Assembly: GCA_031263015.1 (NCBI GenBank)
Contig: JAISGN010000013.1
Span: 1 to 38,734, forward strand
Length of the DNA: 38,734 nucleotides
Source: Bacteroidales bacterium
GTDB taxonomy: Bacteria > Bacteroidota > Bacteroidia > Bacteroidales > P3
Direction of reading: 5' to 3'
The number at the start of each line of letters is the position of its first letter. The first letter of the stretch is position 1. The notes under the pieces were generated by a model, which worked only from the letters and a program-made list of their open reading frames with translations, was not told where the DNA came from and ran no database searches. Below, one piece after another: positions 7,375 through 16,578 of the stretch. Position numbers and translations under genes: made by a program.

Positions 7375-8286
7375 TTATCTTTTATAATTATTCATATTAT
7401 ACATCTTTGAGCTCCAAGGAGAATAAACTTTTGCCACTTTATTGATAGTCAAAATTGTTGCTTCTTCATCATGAAGTTCTTCATTATACATATACAATGC
7501 TGCTGCAATAGCCGCAAGTTCTTCACCATTGTCAGATACATTAGTATTAGTAGGTTTATCTGTATGAATAGGAGATTTATTTGCAGATTTTCTCTCGCGA
7601 ATGGCTTTCAATGAACCGCTAAATCCCATCATAACCAAAGTAATTACTATCAAAACAATGAATACAGTTCCCATAGCAATCATAGCCAAGCCAGCACCAA
7701 ATGGATCGTGTTTTTGTATTTCATCAGCCTTTCTTGGCTTAACATACTGGAAAGACGGAGAATTGGCAACATTGATATGTTCAAATCCATCTTTAACATC
7801 AATCGCAAAAATATTATATCCCGTAGCATTATCACCTGCTAAGTATAGCATTTTTGCTTTTACATCATAACTGAATGCATTAGCAGCGCCACCAAAACGA
7901 TGTTCCTGCTTTAATACTCCGTCTAAAGTTAGAATTCTAACAAACGAACTGTCGCGATTTGATGCCAAATAAACAATATGGTTTTCATAAATGGCAATAG
8001 ACTGCGGACGATAGATAGCATAAACATCATGTCTGCCTTCCATTTGGTCAGCCAATAAAATATGGGCTTTTTTATAACCATCGGCAGTGCGATTTAGTAT
8101 CTCTATCTTATTTTCATTTTTATTTATCACCGCTATTGTTTGCGTCTCCGAATCAACGGCAAACATCTGTGGAATTAATGGGTCATAACTCGCTGCTTGC
8201 ATGGTAGATGTCTGCTCCTGTGCAGAAAGCACACAAGGCAAAACGAAACAGCATAGCATAGCAAGATTAAATATTCTTTTTCTCAT
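7375..8286 (-). CDS. OadG-family subunit with long exported N-terminal domain
   Basis: The C-terminal third (about 195-303) is an OadG/MmdD-type subunit: HDPFGAGLAMIAMGTVFIVLIVITLVMMGF gives one membrane span, followed by a charged cytoplasmic tail with EELAAIAAALYMYNEE. This subunit holds the alpha and beta subunits together. Before it comes a signal peptide (1-22, MRKRIFNLAMLCCFVLPCVLSAQ) and about 170 residues of repeated short beta strands (QTIAVINKNENKIEIL, IVYLASNRDSSFVRIL, KMLYLAGDNATGYNIFAI) that look like part of a beta-propeller in the periplasm. Classical OadG is under 100 residues, so this is an extended form. I have not established how widespread the extension is. It is encoded between mmdA and mmdC. 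Confidence 0.82.
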   Translation of the reverse strand: MRKRIFNLAMLCCFVLPCVLSAQEQTSTMQAASYDPLIPQMFAVDSETQTIAVINKNENKIEILNRTADGYKKAHILLADQMEGRHDVYAIYRPQSIAIYENHIVYLASNRDSSFVRILTLDGVLKQEHRFGGAANAFSYDVKAKMLYLAGDNATGYNIFAIDVKDGFEHINVANSPSFQYVKPRKADEIQKHDPFGAGLAMIAMGTVFIVLIVITLVMMGFSGSLKAIRERKSANKSPIHTDKPTNTNVSDNGEELAAIAAALYMYNEELHDEEATILTINKVAKVYSPWSSKMYNMNNYKR

Positions 8287-8311
8287 CTTTGTAAGTTATT
8301 ATTGAGAAATA

Positions 8312-9871
8312 TTATAAAGGGATATTAGAGTGTTTCTTCATAGGGTTTTGGTCTTTTTTGGTAGCCAAAGCCTGCAAAGCACGGATAACTCTAAAACGAG
8401 TGTTGCGTGGCTCAATCACATCATCAATATAACCATACTTAGCGGCATTATAAGGATTAGCGAACTTGTCATTGTATTCCTTTTCCTTTTCTGCCAAGAA
8501 TGCAGCTTGCTCTTCCGTACTTTCAATTTTCTTTACATCCGAAGCATACAATATTGCAGAAGCACCGCTAGACCCCATAACGGCAATTTCCGCATTAGGC
8601 CAAGCATAATTTATATCTCCACGAAGTTGTTTGCAACTCATCACATCGTGAGCACCACCATAAGATTTTCTTAATGTAACAGTAATCTTTGGTACGGTTG
8701 CTTCACCATAAGCAAATAAGAATTTAGCGCCATGAATGATAATGCCATTGTATTCTTGAGCCGTTCCAGGTAAAAATCCCGGCACATCAACCAAAGTAAC
8801 CAAAGGAATGTTGAAAGCATCACAAAAACGAACAAACCTTGCTCCCTTTCTTGATGCGTTAATATCTAATACACCTGCCATATAGTTAGGCTGGTTTGCA
8901 ACAATACCGACAGAAACGCCGTTAAAACGGGCAAAACCGACAACAAGGTTAGCCGCATAATTGCGATGTACTTCAAGAAATTCGCCTTCATCAACAATAG
9001 AATGAATAACGTCTTTTACATCATAAGGCTTGTTAGGATTATCAGGAATTATTGTGTTTAAAGCATCTTCCAATCTGTCAATAGGGTCACTACATGGCAC
9101 AAGCGGAGCCTCTTCAAGGTTATTTGAAGGCAAATATGTCATTAACTTCCGAATAAGCAACAAACCTTCTTCTTCGTTCTCTACAACAAAATGAGTAACA
9201 CCCGACTTAGAGGCATGAACCATTGCACCGCCAAGTTTTTCATCCGTTACATCCTCATTAGTTACTGTTTTAACAACCTTAGGTCCTGTAACAAACATAT
9301 AAGAGTTTTCCTTACTCATCATAATGAAGTCTGTCAGAGCAGGAGAATAAACAGCCCCACCGGCACAAGGACCAAATATTGCAGAAATTTGAGGAATAAC
9401 ACCGGATGCCATAATGTTACGCTGGAATATTTCGGCATATCCTGCCAACGAATTGACACCTTCTTGTATTCTTGCACCACCGGAATCGTTTATACCAATC
9501 AAAGGAGCACCTACTTTCATTGCTTGGTCCATTACCTTGCAAATCTTTTGAGCAAATGTTTCGCTTAAAGAACCTCCAAAGACAGTAAAATCTTGTGAAA
9601 AGACATAAACCAAACGTCCGTCAATCGTTCCGTAACCTGTAATAACACCATCCGAAAGTATTGTCTTATCTTGCATTCCGAAATCAGTGCAACGATGAGT
9701 TACAAACATATCAAATTCCTCAAAAGAGCCTTCGTCAAGTAATATCTCTATTCTTTCACGAGCAGTAAGTTTGCCTTTGGCGTGTTGAGAGTCTATTCTT
9801 TTCTGTCCTCCGCCAAGTTTAGCCTCTGCTCTCTTGTCAAGCAGTTGCTTTATTTTATCTTCAAAAGCCAT
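8312..9871 (-). CDS. mmdA: Methylmalonyl-CoA decarboxylase alpha subunit / carboxyltransferase
   Basis: The 519-residue protein is the cytoplasmic carboxyltransferase that moves the carboxyl group of (S)-methylmalonyl-CoA to biotin, giving propionyl-CoA. Family features in order are [65 protein letters not shown] with the oxyanion-forming glycines, [14 protein letters not shown], and in the second half [18 protein letters not shown] and [17 protein letters not shown]. Propionyl-CoA carboxylase beta subunits are close relatives. The downstream oadG, biotin carrier and beta subunit argue for the Na+-pumping decarboxylase, and the upstream epimerase for methylmalonyl-CoA as substrate. Confidence 0.95.
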   Translation of the reverse strand: MAFEDKIKQLLDKRAEAKLGGGQKRIDSQHAKGKLTARERIEILLDEGSFEEFDMFVTHRCTDFGMQDKTILSDGVITGYGTIDGRLVYVFSQDFTVFGGSLSETFAQKICKVMDQAMKVGAPLIGINDSGGARIQEGVNSLAGYAEIFQRNIMASGVIPQISAIFGPCAGGAVYSPALTDFIMMSKENSYMFVTGPKVVKTVTNEDVTDEKLGGAMVHASKSGVTHFVVENEEEGLLLIRKLMTYLPSNNLEEAPLVPCSDPIDRLEDALNTIIPDNPNKPYDVKDVIHSIVDEGEFLEVHRNYAANLVVGFARFNGVSVGIVANQPNYMAGVLDINASRKGARFVRFCDAFNIPLVTLVDVPGFLPGTAQEYNGIIIHGAKFLFAYGEATVPKITVTLRKSYGGAHDVMSCKQLRGDINYAWPNAEIAVMGSSGASAILYASDVKKIESTEEQAAFLAEKEKEYNDKFANPYNAAKYGYIDDVIEPRNTRFRVIRALQALATKKDQNPMKKHSNIPL

Positions 9872-9892
9872 AAATTTAAGTATTTAATTTGG

Positions 9893-10294
9893 TTATTTGC
9901 TACAAAATTCCATTAATATACCAAGAGCAGATTTAGGATGCACAAAACCAATGTTAAGGTTTTCCGCACCTTTTCTTGACTGCTTATCAATCAAGCGTAA
10001 TCCTTTTTCTTCTACCTCTTTCAACGCCTGGTCAGCATTATCTACCGCAAGAGCCAAGTGATGAATGCCACTGCCTCTTTTTTCTAAGAATCCCGCTATC
10101 GGACTGTCCGTAGAAGTTGGCTCCAATAACTCAATTTTAACTTCACCGAGTTGAATAAAAGCAGTTCTTACCTTTTGGTCGGCTACTTCTTCTATGTTGT
10201 AGCACTTTAAGCCTAATACATTTTCCCAAAACTTGATAGCCTCATCCAAATTTTCAACGGCTATTCCAATGTGTTCAATATGCGAAGGTTTCAT
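9893..10294 (-). CDS. mce: Methylmalonyl-CoA epimerase
   Basis: The enzyme interconverts (R)- and (S)-methylmalonyl-CoA, linking B12-dependent mutase to the decarboxylase. The 133-residue, vicinal-oxygen-chelate fold protein has paired beta-alpha-beta modules. Likely metal ligands are His8 (HIEHIGIAVEN), His78/His79 (GIHHLALAVDN) and Glu129 (GILMEFCSK). The length is typical. It is the first gene of the operon, 21 nt before mmdA, with a strong promoter match at 10343-10373. Confidence 0.95.
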   Translation of the reverse strand: MKPSHIEHIGIAVENLDEAIKFWENVLGLKCYNIEEVADQKVRTAFIQLGEVKIELLEPTSTDSPIAGFLEKRGSGIHHLALAVDNADQALKEVEEKGLRLIDKQSRKGAENLNIGFVHPKSALGILMEFCSK

Positions 10295-10342
10295 TGTTTA
10301 GTTTATTTAATTAAATTAAAAAATCCTCTCTGTTTGAGGCTG

Positions 10343-10373
10343 CAAAAGTACTCATTTTTTCTGATTACACAAA
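10343..10373 (-). promoter_or_regulatory. Predicted promoter of the mce-mmdA-oadG-mmdC-mmdB operon
   Basis: On the minus strand TACTTTTG (complement of 10343-10350) matches TAnnTTTG. TTTG at the complement of 10370-10373 is placed 19 bp upstream, the expected spacing for the -33 element. Confidence 0.65.
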
Positions 10374-10490
10374 CAAAAAACGCCAAAATAACTTATAAAT
10401 CCCTTATTTCATAAATACATATTGCCGCAAAACTATATACAAAGTGTGTTTCATACCTATTATAACGGATAATATTGATGCAATATGTCT

Positions 10491-11204
10491 TTAAATATTC
10501 TGTTTTGCAATCAAAAATACGCTATTACGTTTGTTTAAGTCGGTCTTTGTTTGTTTCCATTTGCCGACAGGCTGAGAGATTATTTGCTCACTTGGCATCA
10601 TCAAATCGGTAGCAACACACAGCATCGTATCTTGTCGCAATGTGGAAATTAAAGTAGATAACAGTTGATTGTTTCTATAAGGAGCTTCAATGAAGATTTG
10701 AGTTTGATTAAGCCGAATGGCGTTCTGTTCCAACCGAATAATGGATTGTGTCCGCTCATTGCCTTTAACGGGAAGATAACCGCAAAAGGAAAAATTTTGA
10801 CCGCAAAATCCGCTCGCCATAAGAGCCAGCATAAGCGAACTGGCACCAACTAACGGCACAACATTGATTGATTTGCGGTGAGCCAAAGCAACAACTTGCC
10901 AACCCGGATCGGCGACACATGGCAAGCCTGCCTCACTTAACAACCCCATATTTTTGTTTTGCAGCAGCGGTTCAATGTATGATGACAGCAAAGCCCAATC
11001 CGTGTGTTCGTTAAGTTCGTAAAAATCAACCGAATCAAAGTCTCTGTCATATCCAACCTTGCGAAGATAACGCCGAGCCGTGCGAATTTCCTCCACAATG
11101 AAAGCATCGCAGGTTTGAATCAGCGTTTTATTGTATGGCGGTTCCGATTTCGCCGCATCATTATCTGCTATCGGTGTAGGGAAAAGATATAATATGCCGC
11201 TCAT
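10491..11204 (-). CDS. RsmI-like SAM-dependent methyltransferase
   Basis: A 237-residue member of the tetrapyrrole (corrin/porphyrin) methylase superfamily, closest in pattern to RsmI, the 16S rRNA ribose 2'-O-methyltransferase. Visible signatures are GILYLFPTPIADN near the start, FIVEEIRTARRYLRKVG, LLSEAGLPCVADPGWQVVALAH (the SAM-binding, glycine-containing loop), and VVPLVGASSLMLALMASGF. RsmI proper is usually longer (about 280) and has a C-terminal extension that is absent here. This may therefore be a shorter paralogue with a different RNA target. It is the last gene of a three-gene operon, 3 nt after a small membrane protein. Confidence 0.8.
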   Translation of the reverse strand: MSGILYLFPTPIADNDAAKSEPPYNKTLIQTCDAFIVEEIRTARRYLRKVGYDRDFDSVDFYELNEHTDWALLSSYIEPLLQNKNMGLLSEAGLPCVADPGWQVVALAHRKSINVVPLVGASSLMLALMASGFCGQNFSFCGYLPVKGNERTQSIIRLEQNAIRLNQTQIFIEAPYRNNQLLSTLISTLRQDTMLCVATDLMMPSEQIISQPVGKWKQTKTDLNKRNSVFLIAKQNI

Positions 11205-11207
11205 CGT

Positions 11208-11666
11208 TTATTCTGTCTTAAATTTGTGCCTATATATATATATGGAGTAAAACATCAGGAAAAATAACGCAAGCATCACGTCTCCCGAAGCAACTAATTC
11301 GCCGTTCAAAAGCCATAAGGGCAGAATGATAAGTGCTAATTTTGAAACGGAATAAAACAATAACCCCCATATTCGCCCAATCCACATTCTTAAAGCACCG
11401 AAAAGCAATATGCAACTCAACAAAAACATCACCCAATACAGCGTTTGTCCGTTTGATTTGATGTCCTGATAGACGCTTTCGCCGATAAAATACAGCCGAT
11501 TCGCCAACCAAGAAGAATCATTTATGCCTTTGATGATTTCATTTGCCGTAAAAATCACATAGAGATTAAAAACGGCGAATGTAATATATGATATGATGCT
11601 TATGGAAAGAAGTATCTTCATTATCAATCCGCACTTAAAATGACAGGAGGCTTGTTTTAATTTCAT
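11208..11666 (-). CDS. Small integral membrane protein, unknown function
   Basis: The 152-residue protein has four predicted membrane helices (about 16-38, 76-95, 98-120 and 124-146) and a short basic C-terminus (YRHKFKTE). I do not recognise a family. An internal ATG at 11621 (MKILLSISIISYITF) starts right at the first helix and is a plausible alternative, because the first 15 residues, with two cysteines and a histidine, look unlike a normal N-terminus. It lies 10 nt after the glycosyltransferase and 3 nt before the RsmI-like gene, so it is probably cotranscribed with both. Confidence 0.75.
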   Translation of the reverse strand: MKLKQASCHFKCGLIMKILLSISIISYITFAVFNLYVIFTANEIIKGINDSSWLANRLYFIGESVYQDIKSNGQTLYWVMFLLSCILLFGALRMWIGRIWGLLFYSVSKLALIILPLWLLNGELVASGDVMLALFFLMFYSIYIYRHKFKTE

Positions 11667-11676
11667 AGAGTCTTGT

Positions 11677-12909
11677 TTAGATAATTTCTAATAAGGCTTT
11701 GCGAAAATCTTCCGCTATTATATCCCGATTAAAGTACTTCGTAACATAATCCAAGCCGTTTTCGCCGAGTTGATTCAAAAGATTGCGGTCGTTATAAAGC
11801 CGTAACAATTGCTCTTTCATTGCTTCTTCGTTCTCGGGTTCAAAGAACAGGCAGCATTTTCCCTCATTTACAAACAATTCTCTCGCCTCTCCATCAACTC
11901 CAAGCAGCAATGGCTTCTTCAAAGCAAGGTTTTCAAAAATTTTTGTCGGAATTGCTCCTTTGAAAAGCTCAATCCGTTTGAGCGGAGCCATAGAACAATC
12001 CATATCCATTATGATTTCCTGCATTTGATTCTTCGCAACGGCAGGATAAAACGACACATTGTCAGCCTTCAAATCTTCTTTCATTTTAATGAGGCGTTCT
12101 TTCTCGGGTCCGGTACCATAGATTACGAATTTAATATCCCCGTATTCTTTAACCGAAGCGGCACATCGCAATATTACTTCAATGTCCTGTGCGTACCCAA
12201 GTATGCCTCCGAAAAACAAAAGGAAGTCCGACTGCGCAAAACCATGCTCTTGTCGCCACGAACCTTTTGTAAAATCTTTTTTTACGTCATAATAATTTAT
12301 ATCAACGCCGTTTTTGAGCCAATGAACCTTCTTTTGAGGGAAACGAGACTTGATATTATTGACAATGCCTTGCGTTTGTCCGCTTATCATTGCCGATTTG
12401 CGATAGCAATACTCCTCTAATCTTGTCGCCAAACCAAGTAAGGTTTTATTGGTTATCAAGCCTAATTTTTCCGCACTCTCAGGCCATAAATCCGAAACAT
12501 TGAATACTAATTTGGCTTTCTTGAATCGTGATAAAATAACGGCACTTATTCCCAAGAAAAGGGGAGGAGATTCTACCAAAAGCACGTCATATTTCCCTTT
12601 AACCCTGAACAAACCGCACCAAACGGACGAAAACACAAACGAAAAGTAGTTTATGAGCCGTTTAAACAATGCCTTGCTCTTCGGAACGTATATCCAGGAG
12701 CGGTAAATCTTCATTCCGTCCATATCTTCCTTGCAAAAACATTTTCCTTTGTAAGCCTCGTGGATGCGCATCTGCGGATAATTGGGCATAGCCGTCAAAA
12801 CGCTGACCTGGATGCCTTTTTTGTGCAATCGTTGTGCCACCTCATACAGACGACTCTGCGGAGCGCCGACTTCAGGAGGGAAATACTGAGTTAGAATCAG
12901 GAGTTTCAT
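11677..12909 (-). CDS. Group 4 glycosyltransferase (WbuB-like)
   Basis: The 410-residue cytoplasmic enzyme has the two-Rossmann GT-B layout of family GT4. The N-terminal half opens with LILTQYFPPEVGAPQSRLYE, typical of the WbuB group that adds an amino-deoxy sugar in O-antigen or capsule assembly. Other features are VSVLTAMPNYPQMRI, LVFNVSDLWPESAEKLGL, LLFFGGILGYAQDIEVIL at the start of the nucleotide-sugar domain, FVIYGTGPEKERL, and the C-terminal GAIPTKIFENLALKKPLLL motif where the sugar nucleotide binds. The exact sugar is not readable. It heads a three-gene operon and no other polysaccharide genes are nearby. Confidence 0.88.
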   Translation of the reverse strand: MKLLILTQYFPPEVGAPQSRLYEVAQRLHKKGIQVSVLTAMPNYPQMRIHEAYKGKCFCKEDMDGMKIYRSWIYVPKSKALFKRLINYFSFVFSSVWCGLFRVKGKYDVLLVESPPLFLGISAVILSRFKKAKLVFNVSDLWPESAEKLGLITNKTLLGLATRLEEYCYRKSAMISGQTQGIVNNIKSRFPQKKVHWLKNGVDINYYDVKKDFTKGSWRQEHGFAQSDFLLFFGGILGYAQDIEVILRCAASVKEYGDIKFVIYGTGPEKERLIKMKEDLKADNVSFYPAVAKNQMQEIIMDMDCSMAPLKRIELFKGAIPTKIFENLALKKPLLLGVDGEARELFVNEGKCCLFFEPENEEAMKEQLLRLYNDRNLLNQLGENGLDYVTKYFNRDIIAEDFRKALLEII

Positions 12910-12947
12910 AGTGCCGATATTGGTTTTAAGATATTTATTTGACGTTG

Positions 12948-12955
12948 CAAAATTA
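12948..12955 (-). promoter_or_regulatory. Predicted promoter of the glycosyltransferase operon
   Basis: TAATTTTG on the minus strand fits TAnnTTTG, about 38 bp upstream of the glycosyltransferase start. Confidence 0.45.
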
Positions 12956-12999
12956 TAGTTTTTTTTCTAATGGAGACCGAATGTGCTTTGAAGCCCATA

Positions 13000-13178
13000 A
13001 AACGGCGTCTGCGTGATATAAAACGGCGTTTGTGCGTGCCGCAATGACATTATGTTTTATTAAGATGCTGTTTGTGCGTGTCGCACTGACATTATTTTTT
13101 TCTCAAAGGCTGTTTGGATTTTACAAAAGGCTGTTTCGTGCGAATAAAACAGCGTTTTATTTTTTTGAAACAGCCTTT
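13000..13178. repeat. Array C: nine cores phased at 21 bp
   Basis: Core centres lie at 13005, 13026, 13047, 13068, 13089, 13110, 13131, 13152 and 13173, every step exactly 21 bp. AAACGGCGTCT, AAACGGCGTTT, AGATGCTGTTT, AAAGGCTGTTT (twice), AAACAGCGTTT and AAACAGCCTTT are ordinary cores. At 13047 and 13089 the core is replaced by CAATGACATTA/CACTGACATTA, preceded by GTGCGTGCCG/GTGCGTGTCG. The array fills most of the gap (12956-13245) between two minus-strand genes. I see no gene in the gap. Confidence 0.9.
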
Positions 13179-13245
13179 CGTTTTGAGATAACAAAGTAAT
13201 GTCGGTCAGACACTTGCTTTGGCTATCGTAAGGTGAGGTATTGAT

Positions 13246-14343
13246 TTATTTTTGCAGCACGATAGAAGGGTTGATTGAGGTAACAAAGTTATATTTCATC
13301 CTTCCGTCATAATCAAAGCAAATAACCTCGCCGCCTGTTGTGTAATTCTTGGCGTCAGTCAAATAAACCTCACGGCGATTCGTATTAACATTGATGCAAT
13401 ACGGCGTTTGAATGCTTGTGGAATCATTATAGAATTTGATGAAATCGGATGAGGCGGTGATGTCATCGTATGGTGCTATTTTTATTTGATATGTGGAGGT
13501 GGTATAATCGTTGTACAGATAAATAATCTTGTCTTCGCACAAAGCGAAACTGCTTACATTCACATCGTAAGTTTCTATTATTGAATTATCGCTGCTGTTT
13601 ATTCTGACAAGAGAAGGTTTGATGTTGTTATAATCGCCGTTGAGCATAACGATAACGTTTGTGTCGGGCGTAGTGCGGGCAATGGTTGGATTAGTTCCTA
13701 CATTTATTGTCGTAACATCAAAGATGGATAGGTCTATAACGGACATTGTGTTGTCAAAAACGGAACTCATACCGCCGGAATTTGATACGAAAAGTTTGTT
13801 TCTTGCCAATGTTATTCCGTCAGGGTTTCTGCCGACTTTTATTTCCCGTTTCATTTCCAGGGAAGCAGTATCTATTTCCACCACATAGCCACTGAAACAG
13901 GTAACATAAACTTTCCCGTTGGCAGCACAAAGTCTTGACGGCATATTAGGCTTAGTTTGGTCATCCGACATTTGAATCCGCTGTATTTGTTTGCCGTTTT
14001 GTTTATTGAAAACGATAACACAATTGGATTCTTTCACTGCAACATAACCCTTAGAGCCGTAAATAATCATATCATTGCCCGTATCGCCGAGACCAACGCT
14101 GTTTGTGGTGCCGAAAAAGTCCCTTTGTACGCTTTTGTTGTCAAGAGAAAATAAATCTATCGTTGAATTGTTTTGATGCCAAAGACCTTCGCATAAAACA
14201 TAAAGACCATTCTCTACGGACTTATCAGGTTCTGTTGTGGTTTCATCAGGTTCGCATGCTGCGAACACAAGACTGCACATTGCAAGAGCAGTAATTTTCA
14301 TTTTAATGTTTTTCATTGCTTTTTTGTTTTTTGAATTAATCAT
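13246..14343 (-). CDS. Propeller lipoprotein, BtuG-like cobalamin-binding candidate
   Basis: The 365-residue protein has a lipoprotein signal ending SLVFAAC (Cys30) followed by acidic residues (EPDETTTEPDK), which in Bacteroidota favours export to the outer surface. The rest is a series of YncE/DUF5074-like beta-propeller blades: GLYVLCEGLWHQNNSTIDLF, KGYVAVKESNCVIVFNK, KVYVTCFSGYVVEIDT, KVGRNPDGITLARNKLFVSN and so on. Its start overlaps the stop of the BtuB-type receptor by one base (TAATG). The pair is downstream of a cobalamin riboswitch. BtuG, a surface propeller lipoprotein that binds cobalamin and caps BtuB in Bacteroides, is the obvious comparison, but the assignment here is by context. 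An alternative start is Met11. Confidence 0.8.
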   Translation of the reverse strand: MINSKNKKAMKNIKMKITALAMCSLVFAACEPDETTTEPDKSVENGLYVLCEGLWHQNNSTIDLFSLDNKSVQRDFFGTTNSVGLGDTGNDMIIYGSKGYVAVKESNCVIVFNKQNGKQIQRIQMSDDQTKPNMPSRLCAANGKVYVTCFSGYVVEIDTASLEMKREIKVGRNPDGITLARNKLFVSNSGGMSSVFDNTMSVIDLSIFDVTTINVGTNPTIARTTPDTNVIVMLNGDYNNIKPSLVRINSSDNSIIETYDVNVSSFALCEDKIIYLYNDYTTSTYQIKIAPYDDITASSDFIKFYNDSTSIQTPYCINVNTNRREVYLTDAKNYTTGGEVICFDYDGRMKYNFVTSINPSIVLQK

Positions 14344-16331
14344 TATTTATTGAGTTTATAATTTATTTTTATTCTGAATTGTCGCAACGGCATAGGGTAA
14401 TTGCGCACTACTTCATATTCCTGTCCGAGCAGATTGAGGATTGAAAACGACAAAGTGAGCTTATCCCGAAATGTTTTGCTTATATTAATGGAATGATCGG
14501 CGTAAGCATCCAAACGATTCGCCGCAATATTCTCATTCAAAGCATATCTGCGACCGACAAAAGAAAGAGTGTAGGAAAAAGAACAGGATTTCCACGCAAC
14601 CAAAGCAAAGAATGAACCGCTGTTTCGTGGAGTATATGGAATTTGTTGCCTGTATGTGATGCTTCTTTCTTCATTATCTACCGCATATTGCAAGGAATAA
14701 GTAGCCTGAAACCGCATATCCAGGTTTTTAATGTTGGTTCTAACGCCTAATAATGCGTCAATGCCGCCCACAAACACCTTTCCGTAATTGAGCATTGACC
14801 ATATAAACAGATTCCTTTGCGGCATGGCTACAATCTTATCAAGTACCTTATTATAATAAGCGTCTATTGAGGTGTTGATTTGCACAAAATGTTTTGTCGG
14901 AAGATTGTTTGCGTATGCCGTATGCAGGTTTAATTGTCGTGTTCTTTCGGGTTTGAGAGTCGGATCGCCGATACGATTGTAGTAAAGTTCGTTAAAAGTC
15001 GGCATTCTCATAATATCCTTGTAGAAAAGGCTGATTGCAAAGTTATCGGTCTTGAAAGCGACGGACGCAAACGGGTGTAAATTTGAATGAACGCTTGCCA
15101 TCCGTGCATAATTAGTGTTATCCCTGTAATAAGAGTGCATAATGTTGGCGTTGAAACGAAGTTTGCTTAAACCGAAATCAACAACCATTGCCGTCAAAGC
15201 AGATAAGCGTAACGGCGAAACAGCAATATTTCCGTTTGATATAAGGTTATTGAGAGATAAATCGTTGGTTAGCGACATCTTTATGTTCTTTTGTTCAAAC
15301 GAAATAACGTTATTGGTGTATGCTTCCCTTTGTCGGTAAATATCGCTTTGGAATCCGCTAATGTTTAGCACGTGATTGTCCAAATAATGCGTGAAATCGG
15401 CAGATACTTTCGTCCTGTTACGATAAGTAAAGCAAGAAAACTTATGCGTAAGCACACTTTGCACAAAAGCATTCTTGTCCCAAAGACGCTGACCCTTGTT
15501 TTGATAATAATAAATCGTTGCGGAAGGCAGCCCTCTGTTGCTATAAAAATAATAAGCCTTGATTTTAAGGTCGGTTTTCGGTGAAAAAACGATAAAATTA
15601 TTCCATTCTATTCTTGCGGAAAGCACATCTGCGTTTTTGCGAACTTCATCCGATACGCTGTCTTCTTTGTTGCGTCCGTAATGAAGCCGATACGGATAGT
15701 TGCCAGCAGAATTTATCAAATCAAAATCAAGTTTGCTCACCCATTTTTCATTGAATCGTTTTGCCGAACCAAAGCCCGAATTGAAGTAATTAAAAGAACC
15801 GTAAGAGCAATAAGCGTTTGCATTGAAAGATTCGCCCTTTTCAAAATAAGGAGATGAGGTTTCAATCATAAAAACGTTTGAAGAAGCCATCGCCTTTGCC
15901 GATTGCAAGATATTAAAATCCTGTCCGTTTGTCATATTCACTTCTTTCACGTTGTTCAAAGCATACTTGCTTAAATCTATTTGCCCGTTCATATAATCCG
16001 AAACAGCGATTCCATCATACAAAATCGCCGTATGAGTGCTTCCCAATCCCCTTATGCTGATGGTCTTTAAGCCTCCTAAGCCGCCGTAATCCTTTATGCT
16101 GACGCCGGGAATAAACTTTGCCGCTTCGCCTACCGATGTTATTCCCTGCTTATCAAAGACCATTTTGTCAATACGCACACTGCTTTGCTCCAAATGACGT
16201 TCTGCGGCAGCGGTGTCTCTGATTGTAACAGGTGCAAGTTGATAATAGCGTATTGAGGCTTCTTTTTGAGAAAACATAACTGCGGGAAATGTGCCGCAAA
16301 CAAGCGTTACGAATAATTTTTTCCAAATCAT
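14343..16331 (-). CDS. btuB: TonB-dependent cobalamin receptor
   Basis: The outer-membrane receptor would import cobalamin using TonB energy. From the chosen start (complement of 16329-16331) it has 662 residues: a signal peptide (MIWKKLFVTLVCGTFPAVMFSQ), a TonB-box-like N-terminus, a plug domain (about 50-165: GITSVGEAAKFIPGVSIKDY, ISIRGLGSTHTAILYDGIAV) and a 22-strand-type barrel ending in LRQFRIKINYKLNK with aromatic-rich strands. No carboxypeptidase-like N-terminal extension is present, as in classical BtuB. The open frame extends 24 codons upstream to 16403, but that part lies inside the riboswitch, so the start at 16331 is preferred. The cobalamin riboswitch immediately upstream is the main support for the substrate. 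Confidence 0.9.
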   Translation of the reverse strand: MIWKKLFVTLVCGTFPAVMFSQKEASIRYYQLAPVTIRDTAAAERHLEQSSVRIDKMVFDKQGITSVGEAAKFIPGVSIKDYGGLGGLKTISIRGLGSTHTAILYDGIAVSDYMNGQIDLSKYALNNVKEVNMTNGQDFNILQSAKAMASSNVFMIETSSPYFEKGESFNANAYCSYGSFNYFNSGFGSAKRFNEKWVSKLDFDLINSAGNYPYRLHYGRNKEDSVSDEVRKNADVLSARIEWNNFIVFSPKTDLKIKAYYFYSNRGLPSATIYYYQNKGQRLWDKNAFVQSVLTHKFSCFTYRNRTKVSADFTHYLDNHVLNISGFQSDIYRQREAYTNNVISFEQKNIKMSLTNDLSLNNLISNGNIAVSPLRLSALTAMVVDFGLSKLRFNANIMHSYYRDNTNYARMASVHSNLHPFASVAFKTDNFAISLFYKDIMRMPTFNELYYNRIGDPTLKPERTRQLNLHTAYANNLPTKHFVQINTSIDAYYNKVLDKIVAMPQRNLFIWSMLNYGKVFVGGIDALLGVRTNIKNLDMRFQATYSLQYAVDNEERSITYRQQIPYTPRNSGSFFALVAWKSCSFSYTLSFVGRRYALNENIAANRLDAYADHSINISKTFRDKLTLSFSILNLLGQEYEVVRNYPMPLRQFRIKINYKLNK

Positions 16332-16369
16332 AAAAATACTTTGTCCTCGAAAGTTTTTCAACCATAATG

Positions 16370-16542
16370 TTTTCGGCAGGTTTTCTGGCTTGTTCCCAAT
16401 CAAAGAAGCCTTCCCATTTAATCACAGTGGCTTTTTGTCATCCTGATTGTTGCTTTGGAACTTACAGCAGCGGGACTGCTCAGGTTTTTCACCTGATTCC
16501 CTTTTGCATCTTCCCCTTTGTGATTCGGGAAAGAGCCGAAAG
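16370..16542 (-). promoter_or_regulatory. Cobalamin (B12) riboswitch
   Basis: Read on the minus strand, the leader contains the conserved pieces in the right order. First come GGGAATCAGGTGAAAAACC and the core GCAGTCCCGCTGCTGTAA (complement of 16462-16479). The B12 box GCCACTG follows (16425-16431), then ATGGGAAGGC, and finally AAGCCAGAAAACCTGCCGA near 16372-16391. It begins right after the promoter at 16549-16578 and ends about 38 bp before the btuB start, so ligand binding would most likely block translation or elongation into btuB and the BtuG-like gene. Confidence 0.93.
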
Positions 16543-16548
16543 CGATGG

Positions 16549-16578
16549 CAAAAGTACAAAAAATAATTATATAATCAA
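16549..16578 (-). promoter_or_regulatory. Predicted promoter of the riboswitch-btuB transcript
   Basis: TACTTTTG (complement of 16549-16556) matches TAnnTTTG. GTTG at the complement of 16575-16578 lies about 19 bp upstream in the -33 position. The start of transcription would fall just at the 5' end of the riboswitch. Confidence 0.6.

Noticed and set aside
16332-16403. 24-codon N-terminal extension of the TonB receptor
   Set aside because: Part of it overlaps the riboswitch 3' end and it precedes a normal signal peptide starting at 16331.
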